Of a stretch of DNA of 64,000 nucleotides, positions 40,339 to 49,418 are shown piece by piece. The notes beneath the pieces were generated by a model. It was not told the DNA's origin. It saw only the letters and a list, made by a program, of their open reading frames with translations, and ran no database searches. Source of the DNA: CAJQQY01 sp045106765 (GTDB lineage: Bacteria; Bacteroidota; Bacteroidia; Chitinophagales; Saprospiraceae); NCBI GenBank assembly GCA_045106765.1, contig JBGCFD010000162.1, positions 7,569 through 71,568 on the forward strand. The letters are read 5' to 3'. Numbering within the stretch: the stretch's first letter is position 1; every line of letters starts with the position of its first letter. The translations under genes were made by a program, and so were the position numbers.

Positions 40339-41661
40339 TTAAATAAGTCCCCGTGATTTGAGTTCTAAATATTTGTTAATCGAATTGACAGAAAGATCTT
40401 CTGGCTTAGTAAGAATGGCTTGAATACCATATTGTTTTAGTTTTTGTACCATCTGCGATTTCTCATTAAGAAATTTTTGAGCAATCGTTTGATGATAAAT
40501 ATCCTGAGTCGTATCTACTTTTAGCTTCGCAAAATCGTTGATTTCGGTATTTTCAAAAAAGACGACTACGAGCAAATGCAATGTATTTATTCTTCGTAAA
40601 ATTGGCAGCACTCTTTCCAAAGCGTACATACTTTCGAAATTCGTGTACAACATTAAGAGACTCCTGCCTTTGATTAATTTTCGAGCAGAGTGGTAAAGTA
40701 ATTCATAATTCGCTTCAAGGTTTCTCTCTTTTTCTTTGTAAAGTGCGAGTAATATTTTGTTGAGTTGAGTTGGTTTCCGATCTGCTTTTATCGTCGTTCC
40801 GATGATGTCAGAAAAGGTCAACAATCCGGCTCGATCATGTTTTGCCAACGCTACATTAGAAATGACCAAACTCGTATTAATCGCATAATCCATCAAACTC
40901 AATCCATCAAATGGCATTCGCATCGCTCGACTTTTATCAATAATTGAATACACTTGTTGTGCTCGTTCATCTTGGTATTGATTCACCATAAGTGTCGCTC
41001 GACGACTACTTGCTTTCCAATTGATACTTCGAAAATCATCCCCTCGAACGTAGTTTTTAATTTGTTCAAATTCATAACTATGCCCTACTCTTCGAATCTG
41101 TTTAATTCCAGAAGAATAGGAAACTCGATCAAATGCTTTTAATTCAAAATTTTTCATTTGAACAATGGAAGGGTAAACAGGCAAACTCATTTTGTACGTA
41201 TGCAAATGCCGTCGTTGAACTAATCCTAGAAATGATTCCATAAAGACATTCACATTTCCAAATTCATATTCTCCTCGAGTCTTGGGAGTAAGTGGGTAAG
41301 TAATAACTTGCGACTCCTCAGGTTCCAACTCTAAGACTTTTTCAAAATTCCGAATTTGAAATTGAATTGGAATTTCGTCAATGACTTTTAGTTTTAACTT
41401 TTGAGTAGATAAATTTTCTAACAATACTTTTACACGATTTGGGTCACCTAACGAAAATACTTTCGGCAACTCTCTTCTCACCTTAATTTTGTCTCCTCCG
41501 CCATACAATATCATCACATCCACCAACACTAAGACTAATCCCAACACAAACAAGGTCTGAGCCACAGGAAATAAAAATCCAAATGGAAAACTCAGTACAA
41601 ATACCCCAATGATTATGGCAAAGAGTAGGAAAAATCTATTGGGTAGGAAGATGTTTTTCAA
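40339..41661 (-). CDS. DUF58 domain protein
   Basis: The 440-residue protein has two membrane helices at the N-terminus (about residues 8-52), a beta domain, and the DUF58 signature RRVGHSYEFEQIKNYVRGDD (about 190-209) with FRSINWKASSRR, followed by a von Willebrand A-like region (VYSIIDKSRAMRMPFDGLSL). DUF58 proteins pair with MoxR ATPases. Here the MoxR gene lies 43 bp upstream on the same strand. The usual further partners (BatA/BatB, transglutaminase, TPR) are not adjacent. The exact function is unknown; a chaperone-like role at the membrane is proposed for such pairs. Confidence 0.9.
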   Translation of the reverse strand: MKNIFLPNRFFLLFAIIIGVFVLSFPFGFLFPVAQTLFVLGLVLVLVDVMILYGGGDKIKVRRELPKVFSLGDPNRVKVLLENLSTQKLKLKVIDEIPIQFQIRNFEKVLELEPEESQVITYPLTPKTRGEYEFGNVNVFMESFLGLVQRRHLHTYKMSLPVYPSIVQMKNFELKAFDRVSYSSGIKQIRRVGHSYEFEQIKNYVRGDDFRSINWKASSRRATLMVNQYQDERAQQVYSIIDKSRAMRMPFDGLSLMDYAINTSLVISNVALAKHDRAGLLTFSDIIGTTIKADRKPTQLNKILLALYKEKERNLEANYELLYHSARKLIKGRSLLMLYTNFESMYALERVLPILRRINTLHLLVVVFFENTEINDFAKLKVDTTQDIYHQTIAQKFLNEKSQMVQKLKQYGIQAILTKPEDLSVNSINKYLELKSRGLI

Positions 41662-41704
41662 AAGCTTATTTTTTTAGTAAATGTTCGATATTCGTTATTC
41701 CCAC

Positions 41705-42793
41705 TTATCTCGGTACTTCAATTTTCTTAATAATATCCATCACCACATCATTCGCACCATATCCTTCCATCTCTCTTTCTGGTGTCAAAATAATTCTATG
41801 ATTCAAAACTGGATCAGCTACATATTGAATATCATCAGGTGTAACAAAATCCCGTCCAGCCATCGCAGCTACTGCTTTTGATGCTTTCATGATTGCTAAG
41901 GAAGCACGTGGAGAAGCTCCTAAAAATAAGTCGCCATTATTTCGAGTATTGTGAATAATGGCAGCGATATAATCGAGCAATTCATCTTTGATGTGAACTT
42001 TCTCGATAATTTCTTGACATTCCTTTACATCTTGCGCCGAACAAACTGGAAGTACTTTTTCTTTTTGACGCATTTTAAAATCGCTTTTAAAACGATGCAA
42101 AATTTCTTTCTCTTCTTCCAAATTTGGATAGTGCAAATTGATTTTAAATAAAAATCGATCCAGTTGCGCTTCAGGTAATTTGTATGTTCCTTCTTGCTCA
42201 ATTGGGTTTTGCGTAGCGATCACAAAAAATGGTTGATCCATTGCATAGGTTTCACCATCCATCGTCACTTGATATTCTTCCATTACCTCAAAAAGGGCAG
42301 ATTGCGTTTTTGCAGGTGCACGATTAATCTCATCAATCAAGACTATATTCGAAAAAATTGGCCCTTTATTAAAAGTAAATTCCGAGGTTTTCAAATTATA
42401 CATCGTCGTTCCCACCACATCCGTTGGCATCAAATCGGGAGTAAATTGAATTCGAGAATATTCAACGGCAAAAGCTTGAGCCATTAATTTTGACGTCAAA
42501 GTTTTCGCAATCCCAGGCACTCCTTCCACCAAAACGTGACCACCAGTAAACATGGCCGCCATCAAAAGATCGACCATCTCAGTTTGTCCAATAATTACTT
42601 TTGCTACTTCTGCTTTTATTTTATCAACTACGTCAGTTACTTTACTCAAATTCAAAGTAGGTCGATCCCACGAACGTGCAGGAGTAGAATCTACGGGAGG
42701 CACATTTAATTCAGGTCTAACAAATTCAGGTTGAGTATATTGAGGCTTGTTCTCCAAGTTGGAATTTTCCTGGTCATTGGTTTCATCATGCAT
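41705..42793 (-). CDS. MoxR-family AAA+ ATPase
   Basis: The 362-residue protein has a disordered N-terminus (1-45) and the MoxR AAA core: Walker A-type GVPGIAKTLTSKLMA (about residues 95-109), QFTPDLMPTDVVGTTMYN, Walker B IVLIDEINRAPAKTQSALFE, the sensor IATQNPIEQEGTYKLPEAQL, and SPRASLAIMKASKA. The Walker A GVPGIAKT variant is normal for MoxR. It forms an operon with the DUF58 gene and probably acts in maturing or inserting metal into a membrane target. Confidence 0.94.
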   Translation of the reverse strand: MHDETNDQENSNLENKPQYTQPEFVRPELNVPPVDSTPARSWDRPTLNLSKVTDVVDKIKAEVAKVIIGQTEMVDLLMAAMFTGGHVLVEGVPGIAKTLTSKLMAQAFAVEYSRIQFTPDLMPTDVVGTTMYNLKTSEFTFNKGPIFSNIVLIDEINRAPAKTQSALFEVMEEYQVTMDGETYAMDQPFFVIATQNPIEQEGTYKLPEAQLDRFLFKINLHYPNLEEEKEILHRFKSDFKMRQKEKVLPVCSAQDVKECQEIIEKVHIKDELLDYIAAIIHNTRNNGDLFLGASPRASLAIMKASKAVAAMAGRDFVTPDDIQYVADPVLNHRIILTPEREMEGYGANDVVMDIIKKIEVPR

Positions 42794-42873
42794 AATATGA
42801 GGAGTGTTTTAATTTTTTTTGAATAAAAACGAGACAATATATTAATTGTTGTCGTGTTTGATTTTTAGTTAAA

Positions 42874-42954
42874 TTTTGTGTTGAAATCAATTAAAAAATA
42901 AAATCAACACTTCCTTCGGTCGTTTTTAATTTCACCTTTTAATTGATCACAAAA
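42874..42954. repeat. Dispersed palindromic repeat, copy B
   Basis: TTTTGTG (42874-42880) and ATCAATTAAAA (42886-42896) pair with TTTTAATTGAT (42937-42947) and CACAAAA (42948-42954). The core 42898-42934 matches copy A (8081-8117) at 32 of 37 positions. It lies just upstream of the MoxR gene. Confidence 0.75.
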
Positions 42955-43006
42955 AACATCTAAAAAAGAATATATTTTTTGAAAGTTAAAAATAGTAATT
43001 TATTTT

Positions 43007-44326
43007 TTAACGCATATGTTCTTCCTTAAATTTTAATTGCCCTAACAACAACGCCATCATCGGCAAGGAAATAAAAACCATCGTTAGAAAAAGGTATCCA
43101 AATGGAATTTGAATAAAATTATAAAAAATCACTAAGTACACTTTCAACGTTCCTAAAAGAAAAATTCGATAATCCATCTTATCTTTTATTTTATAAAAAA
43201 CAAGCATGGAAATCAAAATTGTCAGACACAATAATGATAAGTGAGTATTTTTCAAGGCCCACAATTTATCATCTACCGTTCCATCAATAAATTGATCAAA
43301 ATATATTGCCATTCCAAAACCATTAGAAATTACTGCAGGCAATTCTCCTTCCGCTTGCCATTCGAGTACAGCAAAAGTAATGCTCGCAGCCTTGGTGTGA
43401 TAATCATATCCTTGCTTAAATATGGTCGGATCTTGCGCTAAAAATGGGATAACATAAAGTCCTAAAATTCCCAAAGCTAACCATCCTCCAATTTGAAAAA
43501 GATTAGTTTTTTTCTCCTTAAAAAGTATCACAAAGAAAAATAAAGGCACCCATAGCACCACCGAATATCTCGATAGTACACACAATAACAAAGCTACTCC
43601 TCGCACTAAATTTGATTTGGAAAAAAGAGCAGTTGCTAAAATTAAATAGTAACCTGCGATCATCGTTTCTACCGAAAATCTAAAAATGCTTTGGGTATCA
43701 TTTTTTTGAAAAATGTATAAAAACAAAAAAGGAAGAAATAACAAAACTGCATTGATTCCCCAACTTCGATTCCATGGAATTACTTTGTAAAAAAAATACA
43801 AAAACCCAATGATCAAAATAGCAAACCCCATCCAACGATAATCGAATCCTAGTTTTTCAGGAATAATGTAAGGCATCCAGGTCAAAGGCAAATAAGTCGG
43901 AAACAAATAAGTTCCTAAATTGGGCCACTCGGTAATCAACGAATAAGGAAATACGCCATTCAAAAATCGCTCAACTAAAATGGCAATTTGAGGAATGCCA
44001 TCTGAACCTTCTGGCTTATGAAAATCAAAGGGAAAATCTCGAATCACCGTTCGAAGCAAATCTCCACATTTCCAAACGCCAAAGAAAGTGGCTAAAAATA
44101 TTGCTCCAAGTCGCTTTCCATCAAATTTATGTCGAACCAATTCAATTTCTTTCCCATTAAAAAAATTAAGAAATCCAATTCCTATTATTAAGCCACTTAT
44201 CAAAATAATGATTGGACTCCACATCATCCCGAATTGGTTTCTTCCATAGCCCAGCAACCATAATTCCAACAAGCAAAAAAATAGAAGGATGAAAATAATT
44301 GAATTAGAACGCATATATTTTTTCAC
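43007..44326 (-). CDS. Polytopic membrane protein, GT-C glycosyltransferase-like
   Basis: The 439-residue protein has about eleven to twelve membrane helices. A long periplasmic loop after the second or third helix carries acidic residues (RTVIRDFPFDFHKPEGSDGI), and LFPTYLPLTWMPYIIPEKLG follows, a layout like GT87/GT-C lipid-linked sugar transferases. Another loop (DPTIFKQGYDYHTKAASITF) lies between late helices. The family call is by topology, not by a sure motif. It overlaps the amidohydrolase gene by 4 bp (ATGA type), so they are coexpressed. Confidence 0.65.
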   Translation of the reverse strand: MKKYMRSNSIIFILLFFCLLELWLLGYGRNQFGMMWSPIIILISGLIIGIGFLNFFNGKEIELVRHKFDGKRLGAIFLATFFGVWKCGDLLRTVIRDFPFDFHKPEGSDGIPQIAILVERFLNGVFPYSLITEWPNLGTYLFPTYLPLTWMPYIIPEKLGFDYRWMGFAILIIGFLYFFYKVIPWNRSWGINAVLLFLPFLFLYIFQKNDTQSIFRFSVETMIAGYYLILATALFSKSNLVRGVALLLCVLSRYSVVLWVPLFFFVILFKEKKTNLFQIGGWLALGILGLYVIPFLAQDPTIFKQGYDYHTKAASITFAVLEWQAEGELPAVISNGFGMAIYFDQFIDGTVDDKLWALKNTHLSLLCLTILISMLVFYKIKDKMDYRIFLLGTLKVYLVIFYNFIQIPFGYLFLTMVFISLPMMALLLGQLKFKEEHMR

Positions 44327-45495
44327 AATTTTGTTACTTCCGTTTTCTCATTTAACAAAAAGTCCTCTCCCAAATTCAACAAATTCAATCCTGGTGTTTT
44401 TCCTACTTCCAAGCTTCCCAAATCTTTTTCAAAACCTAATGCTTCTGCCCCATTCAAAGTCGCCCATCGGATCAATGTTTCGAACGAAATATACGATTGA
44501 TATTTCGAAATCGTTTTCATTTCATCGAGTACCGAGAGTTGCCAATTGGAAGTCAAACTATCTGTCCCAATTGTCATTTTTGCATTCGCATCAATGAATA
44601 ATTGATAGTTCGGCAAACGATTTTCAATGTATAAATTCGCATTCGCACAAGTCGCCCAAAATACTTGATCACTCCAGTTTTGCGCAGCGGAAATATCTTC
44701 AGTTGTACACATCGTATTGTGCACAAAAAGTGTTCGTGAATTAGGATTCATATTTTCCAAAGCGTAATGAATGGAAGGCTTTCCGCTCGGTTGCCAATCT
44801 GTAATTGGAATTCCAAATCCGCCAAAAAAGTCAAGGAAACCACCTGTCTTTTTCTCAAAAAATTCATTCTCTGCTGGGGTTTCTTGATTGTGAATACTGA
44901 CAGTACAATTATCTATATTCAGCTCGTTTATTTTTTGAAAAAGACTTTTGGAAACTGAATATGGTGCATGTGGAACTGCGCTTTTTTTATTTCCTCCATC
45001 ATCACTTTGTTCCTCAAAAACTGCTTTGTATTTTTCAAATTCTTGTGTAGCCCAACCTTCTTGCAAAAAGTCAAACATCTCTACGAATGTGTAATACCGA
45101 ATCGGACTTTTTGACTTTATGGCAGCAGTATCTGTTTTGTTTGAAATATCTCCAACTGCAACAATTCCACCATCATACATTTCTTGATCTGCTTTTTCGA
45201 TGGCTGCGTCAATCTCTTCTTGAGGTATATCTCGGAACTTTACGACACTCGAAATAAATGGAATCAGGGAAGTTCCTGTTGCCACTTTATTTTTCATATG
45301 TGATAATTCGAGATGGCAATGAGTGTTGATAAATCCAGGAACAATGACTCCTTCGTGAATTTCTAAAGTTAATAGATCATGATTTTTTCGAGAATCGATG
45401 GAAAGAATTTTTCCATTGTTGTCAAGAGTAATTACACCTTCTTTGATTGGTGCAGAACTTATTGGAAAAATGTAATTGGCTGTAATTTTTCGCAT
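44323..45495 (-). CDS. Amidohydrolase-family metal-dependent deaminase/hydrolase
   Basis: I start at the ATG ending at 45495 (MRKITANYIFPISSAPIKEG), since the upstream ATG at 45543 adds a poor-quality MFSMCLCGKKK stretch inside a repeat. The 390-residue protein has the metal motif PGFINTHCHLELSHM (His-X-His, about residues 55-69), SIHNQETPAENEFF (about 204-217), FVHNTMC and the catalytic Asp in TIGTDSLTSN (about 318-327). These features fit the cytosine/guanine/SAH/aminofutalosine deaminase branch. Which base or nucleoside is the substrate cannot be told. It is cytosolic. Confidence 0.85.
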   Translation of the reverse strand: MRKITANYIFPISSAPIKEGVITLDNNGKILSIDSRKNHDLLTLEIHEGVIVPGFINTHCHLELSHMKNKVATGTSLIPFISSVVKFRDIPQEEIDAAIEKADQEMYDGGIVAVGDISNKTDTAAIKSKSPIRYYTFVEMFDFLQEGWATQEFEKYKAVFEEQSDDGGNKKSAVPHAPYSVSKSLFQKINELNIDNCTVSIHNQETPAENEFFEKKTGGFLDFFGGFGIPITDWQPSGKPSIHYALENMNPNSRTLFVHNTMCTTEDISAAQNWSDQVFWATCANANLYIENRLPNYQLFIDANAKMTIGTDSLTSNWQLSVLDEMKTISKYQSYISFETLIRWATLNGAEALGFEKDLGSLEVGKTPGLNLLNLGEDFLLNEKTEVTKL

Positions 45496-45510
45496 GTAAT
45501 TTAATGTGAC

Positions 45511-45599
45511 TTTTTTTTTACCACATAGGCACATAGAGAACATGGATCTTTTTTGGGAAAATCAAACCTATGTTTTCTATGTACCTATGTGGTGAAATT
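45511..45599. repeat. ACATAG-type palindromic repeat, copy 3 (full)
   Basis: Both arms are complete: ACCACATAGGCACATAGAGA on from 45520 and the inverse ending CTATGTACCTATGTGGT at about 45593, with about four mismatches over 29 bp. T's precede it and A's follow it. It lies between birA and the amidohydrolase gene and can act as a terminator for birA's downstream side or simply be a repeat. Confidence 0.8.
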
Positions 45600-46412
45600 T
45601 TATATAATGAATTTCACCTCTTTCGTATCAAACTCTCGTATTCCTTTTTTTGTCTGCAATAACAATTTCCCAAACTCCCCTATCCCAATTATCCTTCCTT
45701 GAAAAACTTCTCCATCTGGAATTTGGTATAACGCATCTTCCATGTATCGATACAAATTATCCAAATACTCCGCTTTGATTTTTTCAATCGAATTATTCTT
45801 CAATTGAAGATAACGCATTTCAATTTTCCAACACAACATTTCCAACAACTCATCGAGGTCAAAATCATTTCCAGTTTCTAATTTAAAAGAAGTCGGATTA
45901 GGAGCATCACTTTTAAAAATCGTTTGATTAATATTAATTCCAATTCCAATAATACTAGACTGAATATTTCTCGAAACCAAGGTGTTTTGAATCAAGATAC
46001 CAGCTACTTTTTTATCAAAAATATAAATATCGTTTGACCATTTTATCTTCGCATTTGAGCTGATATAATTTTTCACAAAATCCAAAACACCCAATGAAAC
46101 TGCTTGATTCAATACAAATTGATCTCGTGCTGCCATAAACTTTGGATGTAGAATCAAAGACATTGAGAGGTTTTTGTCAGGCTCACTTTCCCATTTACTG
46201 CCAGCTTGTCCCTTGCCTAGTACCTGTTTGTAAGTCGAAATGACAGTTCCCTCTGATGGATTGCTTTTTGAGGTAAGTTGAATAGCATAATCATTGGTCG
46301 ATGCCAATTCAGGAAAATGATAGAATTCCTTCCCTACAAAAAGAGTTTTCTTGATAGTATCCAACCGAGTTAATTTTGTTAAATTTGCGGAATTTTTAGA
46401 ACTATTTTGCAA
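45600..46412 (-). CDS. birA: Biotin--protein ligase (monofunctional)
   Basis: The 270-residue protein is a BirA/BPL without the N-terminal HTH repressor domain: STNDYAIQL (about residues 39-47), VLGKGQAGSKWESEPDKNLS (about 64-83, the GRGRxGR loop in a variant form), KWSNDIYIFDKKVAGILIQN (about 124-143), IGIGININQ and a C-terminal SH3-like cap. It makes biotinyl-AMP and attaches biotin to acyl-CoA carboxylase carrier proteins. It is divergent from rsfS. Start candidates near the N-terminus are not certain. Confidence 0.93.
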   Translation of the reverse strand: MQNSSKNSANLTKLTRLDTIKKTLFVGKEFYHFPELASTNDYAIQLTSKSNPSEGTVISTYKQVLGKGQAGSKWESEPDKNLSMSLILHPKFMAARDQFVLNQAVSLGVLDFVKNYISSNAKIKWSNDIYIFDKKVAGILIQNTLVSRNIQSSIIGIGININQTIFKSDAPNPTSFKLETGNDFDLDELLEMLCWKIEMRYLQLKNNSIEKIKAEYLDNLYRYMEDALYQIPDGEVFQGRIIGIGEFGKLLLQTKKGIREFDTKEVKFII

Positions 46413-46539
46413 TTATATCTTTTATACTTTTTGTAAAAGAATTTTACGCTAAAAATTTTTGAAAATGTAATTGCGTTATTGAATTAAAAGTAACCGCATT
46501 TTCAATTCTTAATCAAAAAAATTAAATCAAAAACATAAT

Positions 46540-46923
46540 TTGAATTCACCACAAACTCAACAACAAGAAATTACAGGCGAAGCATTGAACGCCTTAATTA
46601 TAGATAGTATTCAAGATATCAAAGGACATAATATCATCAAGCTTGATTTAAGACATTTGGACGAAGCACCAACTGACTTTTTTATCATCTGTACAGGTGA
46701 TTCCAATACTCAAGTAAAAGCCATTGCCGATAATGTTTATCTAAGAATAAAAAAAGAAGGATATTCTCTTCCTTCTCACTTCGAAGGTCAAGATAATGCC
46801 CTTTGGGTTTTGTTGGATTACTTCACAACGGTCGTTCATGTTTTTTATAAAGAGACTCGGGAATTTTATCAGTTAGAAGATTTGTGGGGAGATGCTATTT
46901 TTACAGAATATGATAATCTCTAA
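46540..46923 (+). CDS. rsfS: Ribosomal silencing factor RsfS
   Basis: The 127-residue protein starts at TTG (46540); no ATG lies upstream in frame. It has the RsfS core IKLDLRHLDEAPTDFFIICTG (about residues 33-53), DNVYLRIKKEG, and DYFTTVVHVFYKETREFYQLEDLWGDA. It binds L14 and blocks subunit joining under starvation. It precedes ftsH, a pairing common in Bacteroidota. Confidence 0.95.
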   Translation: MNSPQTQQQEITGEALNALIIDSIQDIKGHNIIKLDLRHLDEAPTDFFIICTGDSNTQVKAIADNVYLRIKKEGYSLPSHFEGQDNALWVLLDYFTTVVHVFYKETREFYQLEDLWGDAIFTEYDNL

Positions 46924-47264
46924 AATGTTTTTTTTATTGGTTAACGAAGCCACCAATTAGACTTTCAACCCATCTTATATCTACGAAATAGAATACCGTT
47001 TTTTGAAAAATTTTGCTTCATTTCATCATGAAAAACTAAAACAATTAGAAGAAGAATTGTTTTCCATATGAATTAAATTAAAACGCAGAATTTTTTTATA
47101 CCCAATATAAAAGTCCTGTTCATAGATAGATTTTGAAAGATTATCGAAAATCGCCAACGATTTGCTATTTTAAGCGTTAAAGAATTGATGGTTTAGCGTG
47201 TATTTTTAATTATATTCAAGGATAGAACGACCATCATTTTACCAAATACAAGAAATAAATTTTA
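46924..47264 (+). other. Intergenic region rsfS-ftsH
   Basis: This 341-bp gap has an ATTGGT/ACCAAT stem (46937-46957) after rsfS and, at about 46964-47070, a stop-bounded frame (IYEIEYRFLKNF ... KLKQLEEELFSI) without a start codon that may be decayed coding sequence. No firm promoter is seen for ftsH. Confidence 0.4.
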
Positions 47265-49292
47265 ATGGAAAATAATAGAGATCAAAATAACCCTGATAAT
47301 AAACCTAACAATAAGTTCAATTCATATTGGATTTATGGATTGTTAGCTTTGTTATTGCTCGCATTGAATTTTTATACACTTCAATCTTCTTCAACTAAAC
47401 CATTGGAATGGAATACTTTCCAAAAAATGGTTCAAGATAAAGATATTGCAAAAATTGAAGTGATCAATGAAAAACAGGCTCAAGTATTCTTAAAGCCTGA
47501 AGCACTAGATAAATATACTGACCCAGCTCCTGCTGTCAGTAAATTTTCTCCGAATAGAGCTCACTACTTTTTCGAAACCGGCCCTGCTGACAAATTCGAA
47601 GAGAAATTAATTCGAATTCAAGAGAAAGCAAGTATTCCATATGAAAATTGGATCACCGTAAATTACGATACCAAAGAAAATTGGATTCCCCAAATTCTAA
47701 GTTGGTTACTTCCTGTTTTCATTATCATCGCTATTTGGCTATTTATCCTTCGTCGAATGGGCGGCGGTGGCGGCGGTCCTGGTTCCCAAATTTTTAATAT
47801 TGGAAAATCTAAAGCCACTCTTTTTGATAAAAACACAAAAGTAACAGTAACTTTCCAAGACGTGGCAGGACTCGATGAAGCCAAAGAGGAAGTGATGGAA
47901 GTAGTTGACTTTTTGAAAAATCCGAAAAAATATACTGCGCTTGGTGGTAAAATTCCAAAGGGTGTTCTTTTGGTTGGCCCTCCAGGAACAGGTAAAACAT
48001 TATTAGCAAAAGCTGTAGCAGGTGAAGCCGCAGTTCCGTTTTTCTCAATCTCAGGTTCTGACTTCGTAGAAATGTTTGTAGGAGTTGGTGCGAGTCGAGT
48101 TCGAGATTTGTTTAAACAAGCAAGAGAAAAAGCACCATGTATCGTTTTCATCGATGAGATTGATGCTATCGGGCGAGCTCGTGGGAAAGGTCAAATGCAA
48201 GGTGGAAATGATGAGCGTGAAAATACTTTGAATCAGTTATTGGTAGAGATGGATGGTTTCGCAACTGACAAAGGAGTGATCTTGATGGCTGCGACAAATA
48301 GACCTGATGTTTTAGATAGTGCATTATTACGACCTGGTCGTTTTGATCGACAGATTGGAATTGATCGTCCTGACTTAAAAGGTCGAGAAGCAATTTTCAA
48401 AGTACACTTAAAAGGAATTAAAACTGGTCCAGAAATTAAAGCAAATGTTTTAGCCGAAATGACACCAGGTTTTGCAGGTGCTGAAATTGCAAATATCTGT
48501 AACGAAGCTGCCTTGGTTGCTGCTCGTAGAAATAAGACTGAAATTGATATGGACGATTTCAATCACGCACTTGATAGAGTGATTGGTGGATTGGAAAAGA
48601 AAAATAAAATCATTGCTCCAGCAGAGAAAAAAATTATTGCTTACCATGAAGCAGGCCACGCAATCTGTGGATGGTTTTTGGAAAATGCATCTCCGTTGGT
48701 AAAAGTAACGATCGTTCCTCGTGGAATTGGTACATTGGGTTATGCTCAATATTTACCAAAGGAAGAATACATCACTCGAACGGAAGCTTTACTTGATAGA
48801 ATGCGTATGACCTTTGGTGGACGTGCTGCGGAGAGAATTGTTTTTGACAAAATCTCTACAGGTGCTCAAAGTGATTTGGATCAAGCAACGAAGATGGCAT
48901 ACAGTATGGTTTCTGTTTTTGGAATGAATGAAAAAGTGGGTAATGTTTCCTTTCATGGAATGCAGCAGAATCAATTTAGCAAACCATATTCAGATGCAAC
49001 AGCGACTTTGATTGATGATGAAGTTAGAAAAATGTTAGAATCTCAATATCAACGTGCGCAAGATTTGTTGAAAGACAAACGAAATGAATTGGAAATCTTA
49101 GCTAACGAATTATTAGAAAAAGAGGTTTTATTAAAATCTGATTTAGAAAAATTAATCGGCCTTAGACCTGCTGAAGTAAAAGCGAAAGCTGAAAAATTAG
49201 CGCAAGAGGAAGAGAATAAAAATACTCCTTTCACAGAAGAGCCTGGGACTTCGGCAACGGATGCCCCAGATGATGCTCCGACAGTAGAGTAA
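47265..49292 (+). CDS. ftsH: ATP-dependent zinc metalloprotease FtsH
   Basis: The 675-residue protein has two membrane helices (about residues 21-41 and 146-165) around a periplasmic domain, a Gly-rich RRMGGGGGGPGSQIFN linker, the AAA core with Walker A GPPGTGKT (238-245), Walker B FIDEIDAIGR and the second region of homology, and the protease motif HEAGH (461-465). The C-terminal tail is acidic and variable. FtsH degrades unassembled membrane proteins and short-lived regulators. It is ended by a strong terminator. Confidence 0.97.
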   Translation: MENNRDQNNPDNKPNNKFNSYWIYGLLALLLLALNFYTLQSSSTKPLEWNTFQKMVQDKDIAKIEVINEKQAQVFLKPEALDKYTDPAPAVSKFSPNRAHYFFETGPADKFEEKLIRIQEKASIPYENWITVNYDTKENWIPQILSWLLPVFIIIAIWLFILRRMGGGGGGPGSQIFNIGKSKATLFDKNTKVTVTFQDVAGLDEAKEEVMEVVDFLKNPKKYTALGGKIPKGVLLVGPPGTGKTLLAKAVAGEAAVPFFSISGSDFVEMFVGVGASRVRDLFKQAREKAPCIVFIDEIDAIGRARGKGQMQGGNDERENTLNQLLVEMDGFATDKGVILMAATNRPDVLDSALLRPGRFDRQIGIDRPDLKGREAIFKVHLKGIKTGPEIKANVLAEMTPGFAGAEIANICNEAALVAARRNKTEIDMDDFNHALDRVIGGLEKKNKIIAPAEKKIIAYHEAGHAICGWFLENASPLVKVTIVPRGIGTLGYAQYLPKEEYITRTEALLDRMRMTFGGRAAERIVFDKISTGAQSDLDQATKMAYSMVSVFGMNEKVGNVSFHGMQQNQFSKPYSDATATLIDDEVRKMLESQYQRAQDLLKDKRNELEILANELLEKEVLLKSDLEKLIGLRPAEVKAKAEKLAQEEENKNTPFTEEPGTSATDAPDDAPTVE

Positions 49293-49311
49293 ATTAAATT
49301 TTCATTTTAAT

Positions 49312-49351
49312 AAAAAAACCGAAATGTGCGAAAGTGCATTTCGGTTTTTTT
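49312..49351 (+). terminator. Intrinsic terminator of ftsH
   Basis: AAAAAAACCGAAATG (49312-49326) pairs with CATTTCGGTTTTTTT (49337-49351), combining stem and T run. Confidence 0.93.
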
Positions 49352-49418
49352 ATTTGGGAAAAGAAAATTGACAACCTTCTGCTTATTTTTCATCGTCGTT
49401 ATTAGAAAGAAATAGGTT

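Noticed and set aside
46961..47070. Gene remnant between rsfS and ftsH
   Set aside because: The stop-bounded frame has coding-like composition, but it is short, has no start and matches no family I recognise, so I list it only as a possibility within the intergenic entry.
47663..48151. 162-codon open frame opposite ftsH
   Set aside because: Antisense shadow of the AAA domain of FtsH; no independent support.
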